NCBI GenBank assembly: GCA_007117525.1
Contig: SKGJ01000342.1
Span: 1-10,868 of the forward strand
Origin: Alkalimonas sp.
GTDB taxonomy: Bacteria > Pseudomonadota > Gammaproteobacteria > Enterobacterales > Alteromonadaceae
Length of the DNA stretch: 10,868 nt
Direction of reading: 5' to 3'
Shown: piece by piece, positions 1-6,748 of the stretch
Layout of the letters: each line of letters opens with the position of its first letter
Numbering within the stretch: position 1 is the stretch's first letter
Made by a program: the position numbers and the translations under genes
The notes under the pieces: model-generated
What the model was told of the DNA's origin: nothing
The model's database searches: none
The model's input: the letters and a program-made list of their open reading frames with translations, nothing else

Positions 1-250
1 CAATCACCTTGTTGCCAACCACCATCCGGCTTAGCACTTGGGCGCGAAGCGCAGGTAAGGCAAAGCGCTCGGTGGCATAGAACTGCCGCAGTGCGTCTAA
101 CCCCAGCAGCGCCGGGGCGCTTGCCGGCATGCGGTAAATGGCAATATCCGGGTGGTAACAGCGACAAAAGGCGTCTATATCCTTGGCATTGTAGGCATCA
201 AGTTGTGCCTGCACTGGCACTGTGTTGTGTTGATCTGGGGTATTTGTCAT
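1..250 (-). CDS. NTF2/SnoaL-like small protein, partial (3' end outside window)
   Basis: The first 83 residues are visible, starting at ATG 250-248 and running off the left edge. The early pattern QLDAYNAKDIDAFCRCYHPD, followed by a block ending LRQFYATERF, is typical of the SnoaL-like / NTF2-like fold: small cone-shaped domains that act as isomerases, hydrolases or simple ligand binders. The start codon overlaps the TGA stop of the SulP transporter gene in an ATGA arrangement. The SD before it is poor (GGATCG), so translation probably depends on coupling to the transporter gene. No signal peptide is seen, so it is probably cytoplasmic. Family assignment comes from residue pattern only. The specific reaction cannot be told, and the catalytic C-terminal half is not in the window. 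Confidence 0.7.
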   Translation of the reverse strand, partial: MTNTPDQHNTVPVQAQLDAYNAKDIDAFCRCYHPDIAIYRMPASAPALLGLDALRQFYATERFALPALRAQVLSRMVVGNKVI

Positions 251-1848
251 CGGGAGCGATCCGTGTTTGAGCAACTCGCTAGCACCTGCTCGATGGAAGT
301 GCATAGCGTTTGCTCGGTAAAGGCTGGGCAATTGAGTGCCAGTAAGCGCTGTCGAAAGGCTTCGTCATCCAACAATAGCCGGGGGCGCAGCTTTTTGTGC
401 TGCAACTTTAGCAGCATGTCTTCAATGGCAAACACCGCCGTTAGGTCCATGTAATCGACCCCGCGGCAATCCAGCACGATGTCGTGGGTATCCAGTACCT
501 GGTCGACTTTGTCCATCCGATCCAGCATCTCGGCCATGGAGCCAAAAAACAACGGGCCGCTTAGGCGCACCAGTCGCACTCCCGGGTGCTCTGGGTCGTC
601 CGGCACATCCAGCAGCTCGTCGTCTTCCAGATGAATGTGCGCCGTTTTGGCCATGCGCCAGGTGACCAGGCCCATCGCCAGCACCACACCCACGCCAACG
701 GCAATCACTAAATCCACCAATACTGTCAGGGCAAAGACGCTGAGCATAATGATGACTTCAGGCTTAGGCGTGCCGGAAATGCGTTTTAGCAAGCGGTAAT
801 CGAGGATATCCAGCCCTACTTTCACCAGAATACCAGCCAGCACTGCCAGCGGAATTTGCGCCGCCAGAGGGCCCAGCCCCAGTAGTAAGGCCAGCAGGAA
901 AAGCGCATGCACCATGCCACTTAACCGGGTGCGGCCACCGGCATTGACATTGACCACGGTACGCATGGTTGCACCGGCGCCTGGCAAGCCACCGATAAAG
1001 GAGCACAGCACATTGCCAAGGCCCTGACCGATCAGCTCTTTGTTTGGTTTATGCCGGGTACGGGTGATGGAGTCCGCCACCAGCGAGGTGAGCAGGCTGT
1101 CGATAGTGCCCAGCAGCGCCAGGGTCAGTCCCAAGGTGAAAATCAGGCTCCACTGCGCCAGACTAAACTGCGGCAGATGCAGCTCCGGCAGGCCGGTTGG
1201 GATGTCGCCAATCACCGGCACCTGCCACTCCAGCAGCACTGCAGCCAGGGTACACAAACAAAGCGCCAGTAAAGGCGACGGCAGGTAACGGCTGATGCGC
1301 ATCGGGGTAAACCAGACAATGGCGAAGGTCATCAGTCCAAGTGCTAAAGCGTGCAGATTCAGCTCTGCCAACGTATCCGGTAATTTAGCCAAGGCTTGCA
1401 GCGGCGACGGCGATGGCGCTGCCCCCATTAACGGCGCCAGCTGCAGCAAAATAATGATCACCCCGATACCGCTCATAAAGCCGGAAATGACCGGATAGGG
1501 AATATAACGCACCAGGCCGCCGACTTTGAGCAAACCCAGCGCAATTTGCAGCACCCCACCCACCAGCACCACCGCCAGCGCCATTTCAAAACTGCCACCT
1601 AAAGCCGCAATGGCCGAGGCAAACACCACCGTCATCGGGCCGGTTGGGCCGGAAATCTGCACCCGGGTGCCACCAAAAAGCGCAGCCACTAAGCCCAGCG
1701 CAATGGCCCCATACAAACCAGCGGCAGCCCCTGCCCCGGAAGCAACCCCAAACGCCAGTGCCAGAGGCAAAGCGACAATGCCCGCGGTTAAGCCACCAAA
1801 GAGATCGCCGCGCAAGGTTGCTGCGGAATAGGAAGAGTGAGTTGCCAT
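247..1848 (-). CDS. SulP family inorganic anion transporter with STAS domain
   Basis: A 533-residue inner-membrane protein. The N-terminal part has many hydrophobic spans with the SulP signature: an early LxGGLTAGIVALPLALAFG segment (about 18-34) and ISGPTGPMTVV (65-75), the region that forms the anion site in this family. A hydrophilic C-terminal STAS domain occupies about 420-525, including LSGPLFFGS and DCRGVDYMDLTA. Known family members carry sulfate, bicarbonate, chloride or dicarboxylates, usually with Na+ or H+. The substrate cannot be told from sequence alone, and no carbonic anhydrase gene lies nearby in the window. The chosen start, ATG 1848, gives the usual short cytoplasmic leader; its SD (GACGGG) is weak. 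The gene is followed by an overlapping NTF2-like gene, so the two are probably one transcript. Confidence 0.93.
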   Translation of the reverse strand: MATHSSYSAATLRGDLFGGLTAGIVALPLALAFGVASGAGAAAGLYGAIALGLVAALFGGTRVQISGPTGPMTVVFASAIAALGGSFEMALAVVLVGGVLQIALGLLKVGGLVRYIPYPVISGFMSGIGVIIILLQLAPLMGAAPSPSPLQALAKLPDTLAELNLHALALGLMTFAIVWFTPMRISRYLPSPLLALCLCTLAAVLLEWQVPVIGDIPTGLPELHLPQFSLAQWSLIFTLGLTLALLGTIDSLLTSLVADSITRTRHKPNKELIGQGLGNVLCSFIGGLPGAGATMRTVVNVNAGGRTRLSGMVHALFLLALLLGLGPLAAQIPLAVLAGILVKVGLDILDYRLLKRISGTPKPEVIIMLSVFALTVLVDLVIAVGVGVVLAMGLVTWRMAKTAHIHLEDDELLDVPDDPEHPGVRLVRLSGPLFFGSMAEMLDRMDKVDQVLDTHDIVLDCRGVDYMDLTAVFAIEDMLLKLQHKKLRPRLLLDDEAFRQRLLALNCPAFTEQTLCTSIEQVLASCSNTDRSR

Positions 1849-1927
1849 GAGCCCGTCTTTTATCGTTGTTATCTGGATAGTTTGCCGATATTTGCAGCAA
1901 ATTCATGCTGAAGTGTCGCTAAGTTAC

Positions 1928-1945
1928 CGGTTAAAGACGGTTAAA
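1928..1945. repeat. Two direct CGGTTAAA repeats at 10-bp spacing
   Basis: CGGTTAAA occurs at 1928-1935 and again at 1938-1945, exactly 10 bp apart. The pair lies in the 183-bp divergent region between the SulP gene and the methyltransferase gene. One-turn-spaced direct repeats are the layout bound by OmpR/PhoB-type activators. The pair sits about 27 bp upstream of the putative -35 box of the plus-strand gene and about 80 bp upstream of the SulP start. The repeat is visible; a regulatory role is inference and could be chance. Confidence 0.3.
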
Positions 1946-1971
1946 ACAAGGCGGATCAGTTGCTTTACTGC

Positions 1972-2002
1972 TTGACCGGAGCAGGTTCAGACTTGCTATG
2001 CT
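1972..2002 (+). promoter_or_regulatory. Putative promoter of the membrane methyltransferase gene (19-bp spacer)
   Basis: TTGACC (1972-1977) and TATGCT (1997-2002, preceded by an extended TGC) match the -35 and -10 consensus at 5/6 and 4/6 and are separated by 19 bp. The elongated spacer is typical of promoters activated by MerR-family regulators, although no clear dyad is present between the boxes. It lies 30 bp before the preferred start codon, which argues against an upstream ATG at 1960 as the true start. Confidence 0.4.
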
Positions 2003-2031
2003 TGCAAAAAACCTGTTGTGGAGCCTGTGCT

Positions 2032-2478
2032 ATGGAAAAGAAAATCCCGCCCTTACTGTTGTTTGTGGTCTTTGCCGGGCTGATTTGGCTAACAGCCAGT
2101 TGGCCAGCGCCCTGGCCGCTGTGGTTCAGTCAACTGTTGGCGATACTGTTGCTGCTGGATGGCAGCATCTTTTGTGGCTGGGCTTTTTGGCAATTCCGCC
2201 GGGCCAACACCACAGTTGACCCACGCTACCCGGAGCGCAGCAGTCAGCTGGTCACCCATGGACTCTATCAGTTTAGCCGTAACCCGATGTATCTGGGGTT
2301 TCTGTTGTTGCTGCTGGCTCTATCCTTTTGGTCGCACAGCCTGAGCAGCTTTTTATGGCTGCCGCTCTTTGTGTTCTGGTTGCAGTATTGGCAAATAATG
2401 CCAGAGGAACGGGCGCTGGCCGAGCGTTTTGGCGACAGTTGGCAGCACTACTGCCAGCAAACCCGGCGCTGGCTGTAG
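2032..2478 (+). CDS. ICMT/PEMT-family small integral-membrane methyltransferase
   Basis: 148 residues. Hydrophobic spans lie at about 5-22, 31-54 and 86-119. The SAM-binding signature of the isoprenylcysteine / phospholipid methyltransferase superfamily is visible as HGLYQFSRNPMYLG (76-89). The C-terminal block with the family's paired glutamates follows (PEERALAERFGDSW, 124-137). The predicted reaction is SAM-dependent methylation of a lipid or a membrane-embedded substrate; bacterial members are mostly uncharacterised. ATG 2032 is chosen over an in-frame ATG at 1960 because GTGGAG lies 8 nt before it and the putative promoter begins downstream of 1960. It converges on the DUF1569 gene with a 16-bp gap and no visible terminator hairpin. 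Confidence 0.85.
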   Translation: MEKKIPPLLLFVVFAGLIWLTASWPAPWPLWFSQLLAILLLLDGSIFCGWAFWQFRRANTTVDPRYPERSSQLVTHGLYQFSRNPMYLGFLLLLLALSFWSHSLSSFLWLPLFVFWLQYWQIMPEERALAERFGDSWQHYCQQTRRWL

Positions 2479-2494
2479 CCGAAAAAGCCGATGC

Positions 2495-3013
2495 TTACAC
2501 CAGCGTTATCTCCTGCAGATGATCCTGCAGATGCAACCAATGGGCATTGTAGTATTGCGCTTTACTTAAACGGCCATACGCAAAATGCGGTGCCAGCGGC
2601 CCTTGCCATTGCATGAACTGCTCCAACTCTGAAATGAGCTCGGCGTGGGCGACATCCACGGGCACAGTGGCGCGCAATTGAGGAGCGCCGGGTAAAGGCT
2701 CGTTCAGCGGATGTTGCATCTTGTTAGCCGCGCTAAAAGCTGCCAGTGCCGTAGAACCGAGGGTCAGTTGAAACAAGCGGGAACGCGACTCTGGATAACC
2801 AACACGGGAGTAGCGCACACTTTGAGCACAATGCTGAAAAATCTCAGTCAGGCTCCAGTCGCCCTGAGCCTGCAATTGTGCCAAGGGTAAGCGTTCCAAA
2901 TAATTGGTTAATGCCTGCAAAGATGGCCGTCGCAGCGTGGCACCAATATGCAGGCCGGTCCACAGCACCACTGGGGTCGCAACAGCAAGTTGTAAAAAAG
3001 CCCGGCGTTTCAT
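2495..3013 (-). CDS. DUF1569 (DinB-superfamily) protein with Tat-like leader
   Basis: 172 residues. The leader MKRRAFLQLAVATPVVLWTG carries an RRxFLQ motif followed by a hydrophobic stretch, as in Tat signal peptides, so export to the periplasm is likely. The rest resembles DUF1569, a DinB-like four-helix fold. DWSLTEIFQHCAQS supplies a candidate metal-binding His61, and the tail YGRLSKAQYYNAHWLHLQDHL supplies His158, His161 and His165. The DinB fold commonly holds a metal through three histidines and includes thiol-dependent transferases; the substrate here is unknown. The start at 3013 rather than 3037 follows from GAGGA 5-6 nt upstream and from placing the RR motif at the N-terminus. It is divergent from the solute-binding protein gene, with a 123-bp gap. 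Confidence 0.82.
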   Translation of the reverse strand: MKRRAFLQLAVATPVVLWTGLHIGATLRRPSLQALTNYLERLPLAQLQAQGDWSLTEIFQHCAQSVRYSRVGYPESRSRLFQLTLGSTALAAFSAANKMQHPLNEPLPGAPQLRATVPVDVAHAELISELEQFMQWQGPLAPHFAYGRLSKAQYYNAHWLHLQDHLQEITLV

Positions 3014-3136
3014 GGGTTCCTCAGGTGTCTGCAGCATCCGTTTGCATCATAACCTGAAAGAGGGTACAAATCGACGGTGGCTGGTCCGGCCTTTCTGCGC
3101 TAAGCTGGTATCAGTCTGCATGAAAGGAGAGCGACG
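3014..3136. promoter_or_regulatory. Divergent promoter region between the DUF1569 gene and the solute-binding protein gene
   Basis: This short intergenic stretch must hold both promoters. On the minus strand a TATGAT box lies at 3051-3046, 33 bp before the DUF1569 start, with a poor -35. On the plus strand TTGCAT (3042-3047) and TACAAA (3065-3070) are 17 bp apart but each match consensus only partly. The SD for the plus gene is AAAGGAGA at 3123-3130. No operator palindrome is evident. Confidence 0.35.
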
Positions 3137-3880
3137 ATGCGTTGGTGCTTGCTGTGGGCCTTGTTCAGTCTTGCCGTCTGGGCCGAAATACCTGCCATCC
3201 AGCTTCAGCTATACACCGAGCACATGCCACCCTACAGCTACCTGGAACAGGACAAGGTCGATGGCATCAATGTGGCCTTGCTGCGACAGCTTTGCGAGCG
3301 AACTCAGGTCAAGTGCCAGTTTGAGCTGCTGCCCTGGCCCAGAGCCTTTGAGCAGGCGCAGCAGCAGCCCATGAGCGGGGTGTTCTCTACCTCACGCAAT
3401 GAAGCGCGTGAAGCTTTGTTTCAGTGGGTTGGTCCCCTGGCATCCGACTGGGGGTATTTGTTTCGCTTACGTGGCAGAGCCGAAGTGAACCCTGCCGACC
3501 TGGAGGAAGCCAAAGCTTTTCGGTTGGCGGTTGCCCGTGGCGATGTCTATGAAAGCTACTTTAAAGAACGAGGCTTTCAGTACGGTATCAACATCCTCGA
3601 CTTTGCCACCAAATCCGAGCCGGTGCCGTTGTTTTTGGCCAAGCGCATCGATTTGTTGGTTGGCTCCAGACGCTCCGTGCGCAGCTGGCTGCAGCAACAT
3701 GGCGCAGACGAAGACAGTGCCGAAGCCTGGCTTAAGTTAGAGGATGTCGGTGACAATTACCTGGCGCTACACCCCAACACCCCTGCCAGCCTGGTGCAGC
3801 GCTTGCAACAAGAGCTGGACAGAATGCAGCAGGAGGGTGTGGTGCTGCAGTTAATCCAGCACTACACCCAGCAGCAGTAA
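3137..3880 (+). CDS. Periplasmic substrate-binding protein (SBP_bac_3-like), orphan
   Basis: 247 residues with a short signal peptide likely cut after VWA (residue 16). The mature protein begins with IQLQLYTEHMPPYSYLEQDKV, the first-strand-plus-aromatic pattern of family 3 extracellular solute-binding proteins. It continues with DGINVALLRQLCERT, LPWPRAFEQAQ and a typical C-terminal helix rich in Gln. Relatives bind amino acids or other small polar ligands, either for ABC import or as sensors. No permease or ATPase gene is next to it, which is common for orphan members whose transporter partner, if any, lies elsewhere. The start is well supported by AAAGGAGA 6 nt upstream. Only 2 bp separate it from the convergent outer-membrane protein gene. 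The ligand cannot be predicted. Confidence 0.88.
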   Translation: MRWCLLWALFSLAVWAEIPAIQLQLYTEHMPPYSYLEQDKVDGINVALLRQLCERTQVKCQFELLPWPRAFEQAQQQPMSGVFSTSRNEAREALFQWVGPLASDWGYLFRLRGRAEVNPADLEEAKAFRLAVARGDVYESYFKERGFQYGINILDFATKSEPVPLFLAKRIDLLVGSRRSVRSWLQQHGADEDSAEAWLKLEDVGDNYLALHPNTPASLVQRLQQELDRMQQEGVVLQLIQHYTQQQ

Positions 3881-3882
3881 GG

Positions 3883-4455
3883 CTAAAAACGGTAATTCAG
3901 ACCAAACAGCACGGTGCCAAAAGATTTAAAGGTTTTGCCAGAGCTGTAACTGGCTTCGGTTTGAAAGCCCAGCCCATTGTTAAACTGATACTGCCAGCCA
4001 ACTGCACCAATGACCCCAACCTTAGTTTCACTAAAGCGACGTGTCCGATACTGCATCGCCACCCGATTTTGGCTAAGGCCTAGCTTTGCATACAGCTGCT
4101 GCTGTTGCGTTAACGGATAGCCGGCATATCCACTGATGCTGATGGCGCGGTAATCGATGTCTTCCAGCTCACCAATAAAAATGTTAGATGCCACACTTCC
4201 AATGCCCATTGAGCCCTGACGGTAGGCCAGTTCAACACCATATTGAGGGTCCCATTGGTAACGATAAAACAGGTTGTAACCATTAAAATCTGAAAAGTTT
4301 TGCTCCCGATCCGATTCAGGATCGGCGACCTTGGTAGAGCCCCAAAAGAAACTCACCCCAATTCGATGGCTGTTGTCTGGCTCGCTGGCCATTGCCGTTG
4401 TAGAAAATAATCCGGCCCCGAGTAAGGCAATTGTTAACATCACACGTCGTCGCAT
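3883..4455 (-). CDS. Small outer-membrane beta-barrel protein
   Basis: 190 residues. MRRRVMLTIALLGAGLFSTTAMA is a clear Sec signal peptide cut near residue 23. The mature part of about 167 residues alternates hydrophobic and polar residues in several strands (for example RIGVSFFWGS, YNLFYRYQWD, YGVELAYRQG) and ends with GLNYRF, the terminal aromatic typical of BAM-assembled barrels. Length fits an eight-stranded OmpA/OmpW-type porin-like fold (PF13505-like). The start at 4455 is preferred over 4485 because GGAG lies 8 nt upstream and the signal peptide then begins at the first residues. Function is unknown; adhesion or small-solute passage are generic possibilities. Confidence 0.85.
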   Translation of the reverse strand: MRRRVMLTIALLGAGLFSTTAMASEPDNSHRIGVSFFWGSTKVADPESDREQNFSDFNGYNLFYRYQWDPQYGVELAYRQGSMGIGSVASNIFIGELEDIDYRAISISGYAGYPLTQQQQLYAKLGLSQNRVAMQYRTRRFSETKVGVIGAVGWQYQFNNGLGFQTEASYSSGKTFKSFGTVLFGLNYRF

Positions 4456-4484
4456 ACTCAACACTCCTTTGATTTGACACCGCA

Positions 4485-4512
4485 ACCATACAACAAAAAA
4501 CAGACCAGTAAA
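4485..4512 (-). promoter_or_regulatory. Putative sigma-70 promoter of the beta-barrel gene
   Basis: On the minus strand TTTACT (4512-4507) and TATGGT (4490-4485) each match the consensus at 4 of 6 bases with a 16-bp spacer, giving a leader of roughly 20-25 nt before ATG 4455. The surrounding stretch is AT-rich compared with the flanking genes. Confidence 0.4.
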
Positions 4513-4597
4513 ACAACAAATGTAAACTAAGCGTAATAGCAGTCTGGCGGGAGTTTTGCGATAAAAACAGGTAAACTTCGCTGCTTAAATGGCATGA

Positions 4598-5608
4598 ATG
4601 ACAACACAAGGCTCACTGAACTTGACCCGATATCCTAGCTTTCGGCCGGCCTGGTGGCTACCAGGCGGCCATTTACAAACACTGGCAGCCAAATACCTGC
4701 ACCCACGCTATCAAGGCAGTTTAACCACTGAGTGGCTGCCGCTGGCCGATGGCGATGAGTTGGAGCTGTGCTGGAGTCAAAGCCTGAACGCCGATTACCA
4801 GGGGCCCTTGGTGGTGCTGCTGCATGGCCTGGCTGGCAACCGGCACAGCCATTACGTGCAAGGCATGTTTACTGCTTTTCAGCAGCTGGGTTGGCCGGTG
4901 GTGCTGATGCATTTCCGTGGTTGTGGCAGCCGGCCCAATCAATTACCCCGTGCTTACCACTCGGGTGAAACCGAGGATCTGCGTTTCGTGCTGCAACAAT
5001 TGCAGCAACGCTACCCTGGTACTCAGCTGCTGGCCGTAGGCTTTTCGCTGGGTGGCAATGTACTGATGAAATACTGCGGTGAGCAGCAACAGCAAAACCC
5101 GTTGCGTGCTGCTGTGGCAGTCTGTGCCCCACTGGCACTGGCCAGTAGCGCCAAACGCATCAATCAGGGTTTTAGCAAGCTGTATCAGCGCTACCTGCTG
5201 CGCCAGCTGAAACAAAGCGCGCTGCAAAAGCTGCAACGCTTTGATGACTTCCCTATCCCACTTTCGCACCAGACCGTAAAGCGTATGCGCAGCATTGAAG
5301 CCTTCGATGATGGCTTTACCGCACCCTTGCATGGTTTTTTAAATGCTGCCGATTACTATCAGCGCGCCAGTGGCCGGCAGTTTTTACCCGCAATCCGGGT
5401 TCCCAGCCTGATTATCCACGCCCAAGACGATCCTTTTCTGGCCCCTGACGTGGTGCCAAACCAGGCAGAGCTACCGGAGCTGGTGCTTCATGAGGCCTGG
5501 CCATCAGGTGGCCATGTTGGCTTTGTCAGTGGCCGCAACCCATTGAAGCCGGTGTTCTGGCTGAACCAGCGGATCCCGCTATTTTTCCAAGAGGTACTGA
5601 AGCAGTGA
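4598..5608 (+). CDS. yheT: YheT-family alpha/beta hydrolase
   Basis: 336 residues, matching the YheT/ABHD1-3 hydrolase family over its full length. Visible landmarks are LPGGHLQT (21-28), the oxyanion HG in LLHGLAGN (74-81), [22 protein letters not shown] (the highly conserved family block, about 106-127), and the nucleophile elbow GFSLGGN with Ser150. IIHAQDDPF carries the likely acid Asp278, and SGGHVGF carries His306. So the Ser-Asp-His triad is complete. Family members are predicted esterases or lipases with no settled substrate in bacteria. It overlaps yheU by 4 nt; the same pair is adjacent in Escherichia coli. The SD before ATG 4598 is poor, but no better start keeps the conserved N-terminus. 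Confidence 0.93.
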   Translation: MTTQGSLNLTRYPSFRPAWWLPGGHLQTLAAKYLHPRYQGSLTTEWLPLADGDELELCWSQSLNADYQGPLVVLLHGLAGNRHSHYVQGMFTAFQQLGWPVVLMHFRGCGSRPNQLPRAYHSGETEDLRFVLQQLQQRYPGTQLLAVGFSLGGNVLMKYCGEQQQQNPLRAAVAVCAPLALASSAKRINQGFSKLYQRYLLRQLKQSALQKLQRFDDFPIPLSHQTVKRMRSIEAFDDGFTAPLHGFLNAADYYQRASGRQFLPAIRVPSLIIHAQDDPFLAPDVVPNQAELPELVLHEAWPSGGHVGFVSGRNPLKPVFWLNQRIPLFFQEVLKQ

Positions 5609-5826
5609 TTATTCCCTGGCAACAGCTTGAGACAGAAACGCTGAACAATTTGATTGAATACTATGTACTGCGCGAAGGCACCGATTATGGCGAGCAGGAA
5701 ATATCGCTAGCACAAAAAGTCGCTCAGGTCCGAGCGCAACTGCAATCCGGTGAGGTCGTCCTGGTGTTTTCTGAGCTGCATGAAACCGTCAATCTGATGT
5801 CGAAGCAGCAGTTTAACGAGCAGTAA
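5605..5826 (+). CDS. yheU: YheU family protein (GTG start)
   Basis: 73 residues that closely follow the YheU family: [31 protein letters not shown] and a final block [13 protein letters not shown]. The start is GTG 5605-5607, sharing GTGA with the yheT stop; GAGGT at 5591-5595 gives a 9-nt SD spacing. This arrangement implies translational coupling. The protein is small, soluble and without a known activity; its constant pairing with yheT suggests a shared role. Its stop codon lies inside the palindrome that closes the transcription unit. Confidence 0.93.
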   Translation: MIIPWQQLETETLNNLIEYYVLREGTDYGEQEISLAQKVAQVRAQLQSGEVVLVFSELHETVNLMSKQQFNEQ

Positions 5827-5849
5827 GGGCAGCTAAGCTGCCCTTACTG
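5821..5849. terminator. Perfect 29-bp palindrome between convergent genes, likely bidirectional terminator
   Basis: CAGTAAGGGCAGCT (5821-5834) is repeated in perfect inverted form at 5836-5849 around a single base, giving a 12-13 bp stem with a 3-5 nt loop in RNA. It contains the yheU stop codon and lies 13 bp from the stop of the minus-strand gene. No U-tract follows on either strand, so it is not a textbook intrinsic terminator. It may act bidirectionally, in the blocking of RNA decay, or with Rho. Confidence 0.6.
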
Positions 5850-5862
5850 TGATGACTGTGAT

Positions 5863-6234
5863 TTAAGGCACCAGCTGACGTGCTGTGTCTAAGTAAACCT
5901 GACCACGGGCTTTCACCTTAGCGGCATTGCTGTACTCGGACGCAACATGCACTTCCTCCAGTACCTCGGCCAGCTCAGCCAGTTCGGCCTGCATCTTTTC
6001 CAGCGCGTTTTCCAGGGTGTAGGTCAGTTGATGCACTTCGTGCAGCTGATGTGGGGTTAGTGTATCCAATGCCACCAGCGCTGCCAGTTTGGCATTGTAG
6101 GCAGAAAAATTTTGCACGGCTTCGGTCAGGGTATTGGCAGGCAAGCCTTCAAAATGATCGGGGCGATCGGAGTGGGCCATGGCTGTCGCAGACACGCCAA
6201 GCAGTAGGGTGCATACAAATGTTGTGAGTCGCAT
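5863..6234 (-). CDS. Secreted helical protein, DUF6746-like
   Basis: 123 residues. MRLTTFVCTLLLGVSATAMA is a Sec signal peptide with likely cleavage after residue 20. The mature part starts HSDRPDHFEGLPANTL and is almost wholly helical. A conserved-looking block, TPHQLHEVHQLTYTLENALEKM, is followed by a Leu/Glu/Ala-rich coiled segment and a closing VYLDTARQLVP. I recognise this pattern as the DUF6746 family of small periplasmic proteins, from memory and without a search; no function is known. ATG 6234 is chosen over TTG 6240 because GAGGA lies 6 nt before it. The His-rich N-terminal part and central HEVH could bind metal, but that is speculation. Confidence 0.75.
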   Translation of the reverse strand: MRLTTFVCTLLLGVSATAMAHSDRPDHFEGLPANTLTEAVQNFSAYNAKLAALVALDTLTPHQLHEVHQLTYTLENALEKMQAELAELAEVLEEVHVASEYSNAAKVKARGQVYLDTARQLVP

Positions 6235-6348
6235 TCTCAATCCTCGTTAAGGTAGTTTCAGTTGGTTGAGGTCGCTGACATTGTCTTGCTGTGAGCGCGA
6301 TTCGCCACTCATCGAAATACAGCCACTCTGTCGGTGCTGTTGGCAACC

Positions 6349-6354
6349 AGTATA
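6349..6354 (-). promoter_or_regulatory. Candidate -10 box for the DUF6746-like gene
   Basis: TATACT (within GGTATATACTGG) on the minus strand matches the -10 consensus at 5/6, but no good -35 is seen at 16-18 bp. It would give a leader of about 110 nt. The rest of 6241-6348 holds no recognisable RNA element or ORF. Confidence 0.3.
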
Positions 6355-6387
6355 TACCCAAGTCGCCTCTAGATCAGCGGATACGAC

Positions 6388-6420
6388 TAAAAAGAGTCAG
6401 ACCAGCACGATGGCTGCTCT
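6388..6420 (-). terminator. Probable intrinsic terminator of the pspA unit
   Basis: On the minus strand AGAGCAGC and GCTGGTCT (6420-6399) form a stem with one G-G mismatch and a 6-nt loop. Five nucleotides later comes CTTTTTA (about 6394-6388). It lies 11 bp after the stop of the small membrane protein gene, where the pspA transcript would end. Confidence 0.45.
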
Positions 6421-6430
6421 GCAGGGGGGA

Positions 6431-6748
6431 TCAAGCCAAACGGCGTGGAGAGCGGCTGCTTACCAACCACATCAATGCCAGCAGCAGTAATAAGGGCCAA
6501 AGGACACTAAAGCCTACTACCAGCAGCACGATTCCTGCCAACACCACGCCAAGCATCAGACTGTTCAGTACAATAGCACCCAGTAAATAAGCCAGGCCGG
6601 CCAGACAGAGCACTACCACTGCGGCGATCAACACATCAAAGATCATCACCACGCCGCCAACCAGTAGGGCTGCCACCAGGCCCAGCAAGGCAGGCCCAAG
6701 CCAGACAATCATGGCCAGTAACGCGATAGCAATCAGAACATTACGCAT
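6431..6748 (-). CDS. Small multi-spanning membrane protein encoded with pspA
   Basis: 105 residues, nearly all hydrophobic, in three or four spans (about 3-35, 37-60, 62-97), ending in the short basic tail SSRSPRRLA that should stay cytoplasmic. I do not recognise a named family. It is not PspB (no short coiled-coil tail after a single span) and not PspC (no PspC domain). It begins inside pspA, with an 8-nt overlap, and uses the AAGGAG in the last pspA codons as SD, so the two are translated together. By position it may anchor PspA to, or report stress at, the inner membrane, but this is inference from context only. Confidence 0.8.
   Translation of the reverse strand: MRNVLIAIALLAMIVWLGPALLGLVAALLVGGVVMIFDVLIAAVVVLCLAGLAYLLGAIVLNSLMLGVVLAGIVLLVVGFSVLWPLLLLLALMWLVSSRSPRRLA

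Noticed and set aside
152..454. Plus-strand open frame crossing the SulP/NTF2 junction
   Set aside because: It overlaps two supported minus-strand genes and has no family features.
1040..1831. Several plus-strand open frames opposite the SulP gene (for example 1295-1498 and 1526-1831)
   Set aside because: They are antisense shadows of a strongly conserved transporter; they have low-complexity composition, no SD and no recognisable domain.
3137..3880. Complete amino-acid ABC importer
   Set aside because: Only the binding protein is present; the neighbours are unrelated and in the opposite orientation.
6431..6748. Reading the small membrane protein as PspB or PspC
   Set aside because: PspB has one span plus a cytoplasmic coiled coil and PspC has a distinct N-terminal domain; this protein is polytopic with a short basic tail.
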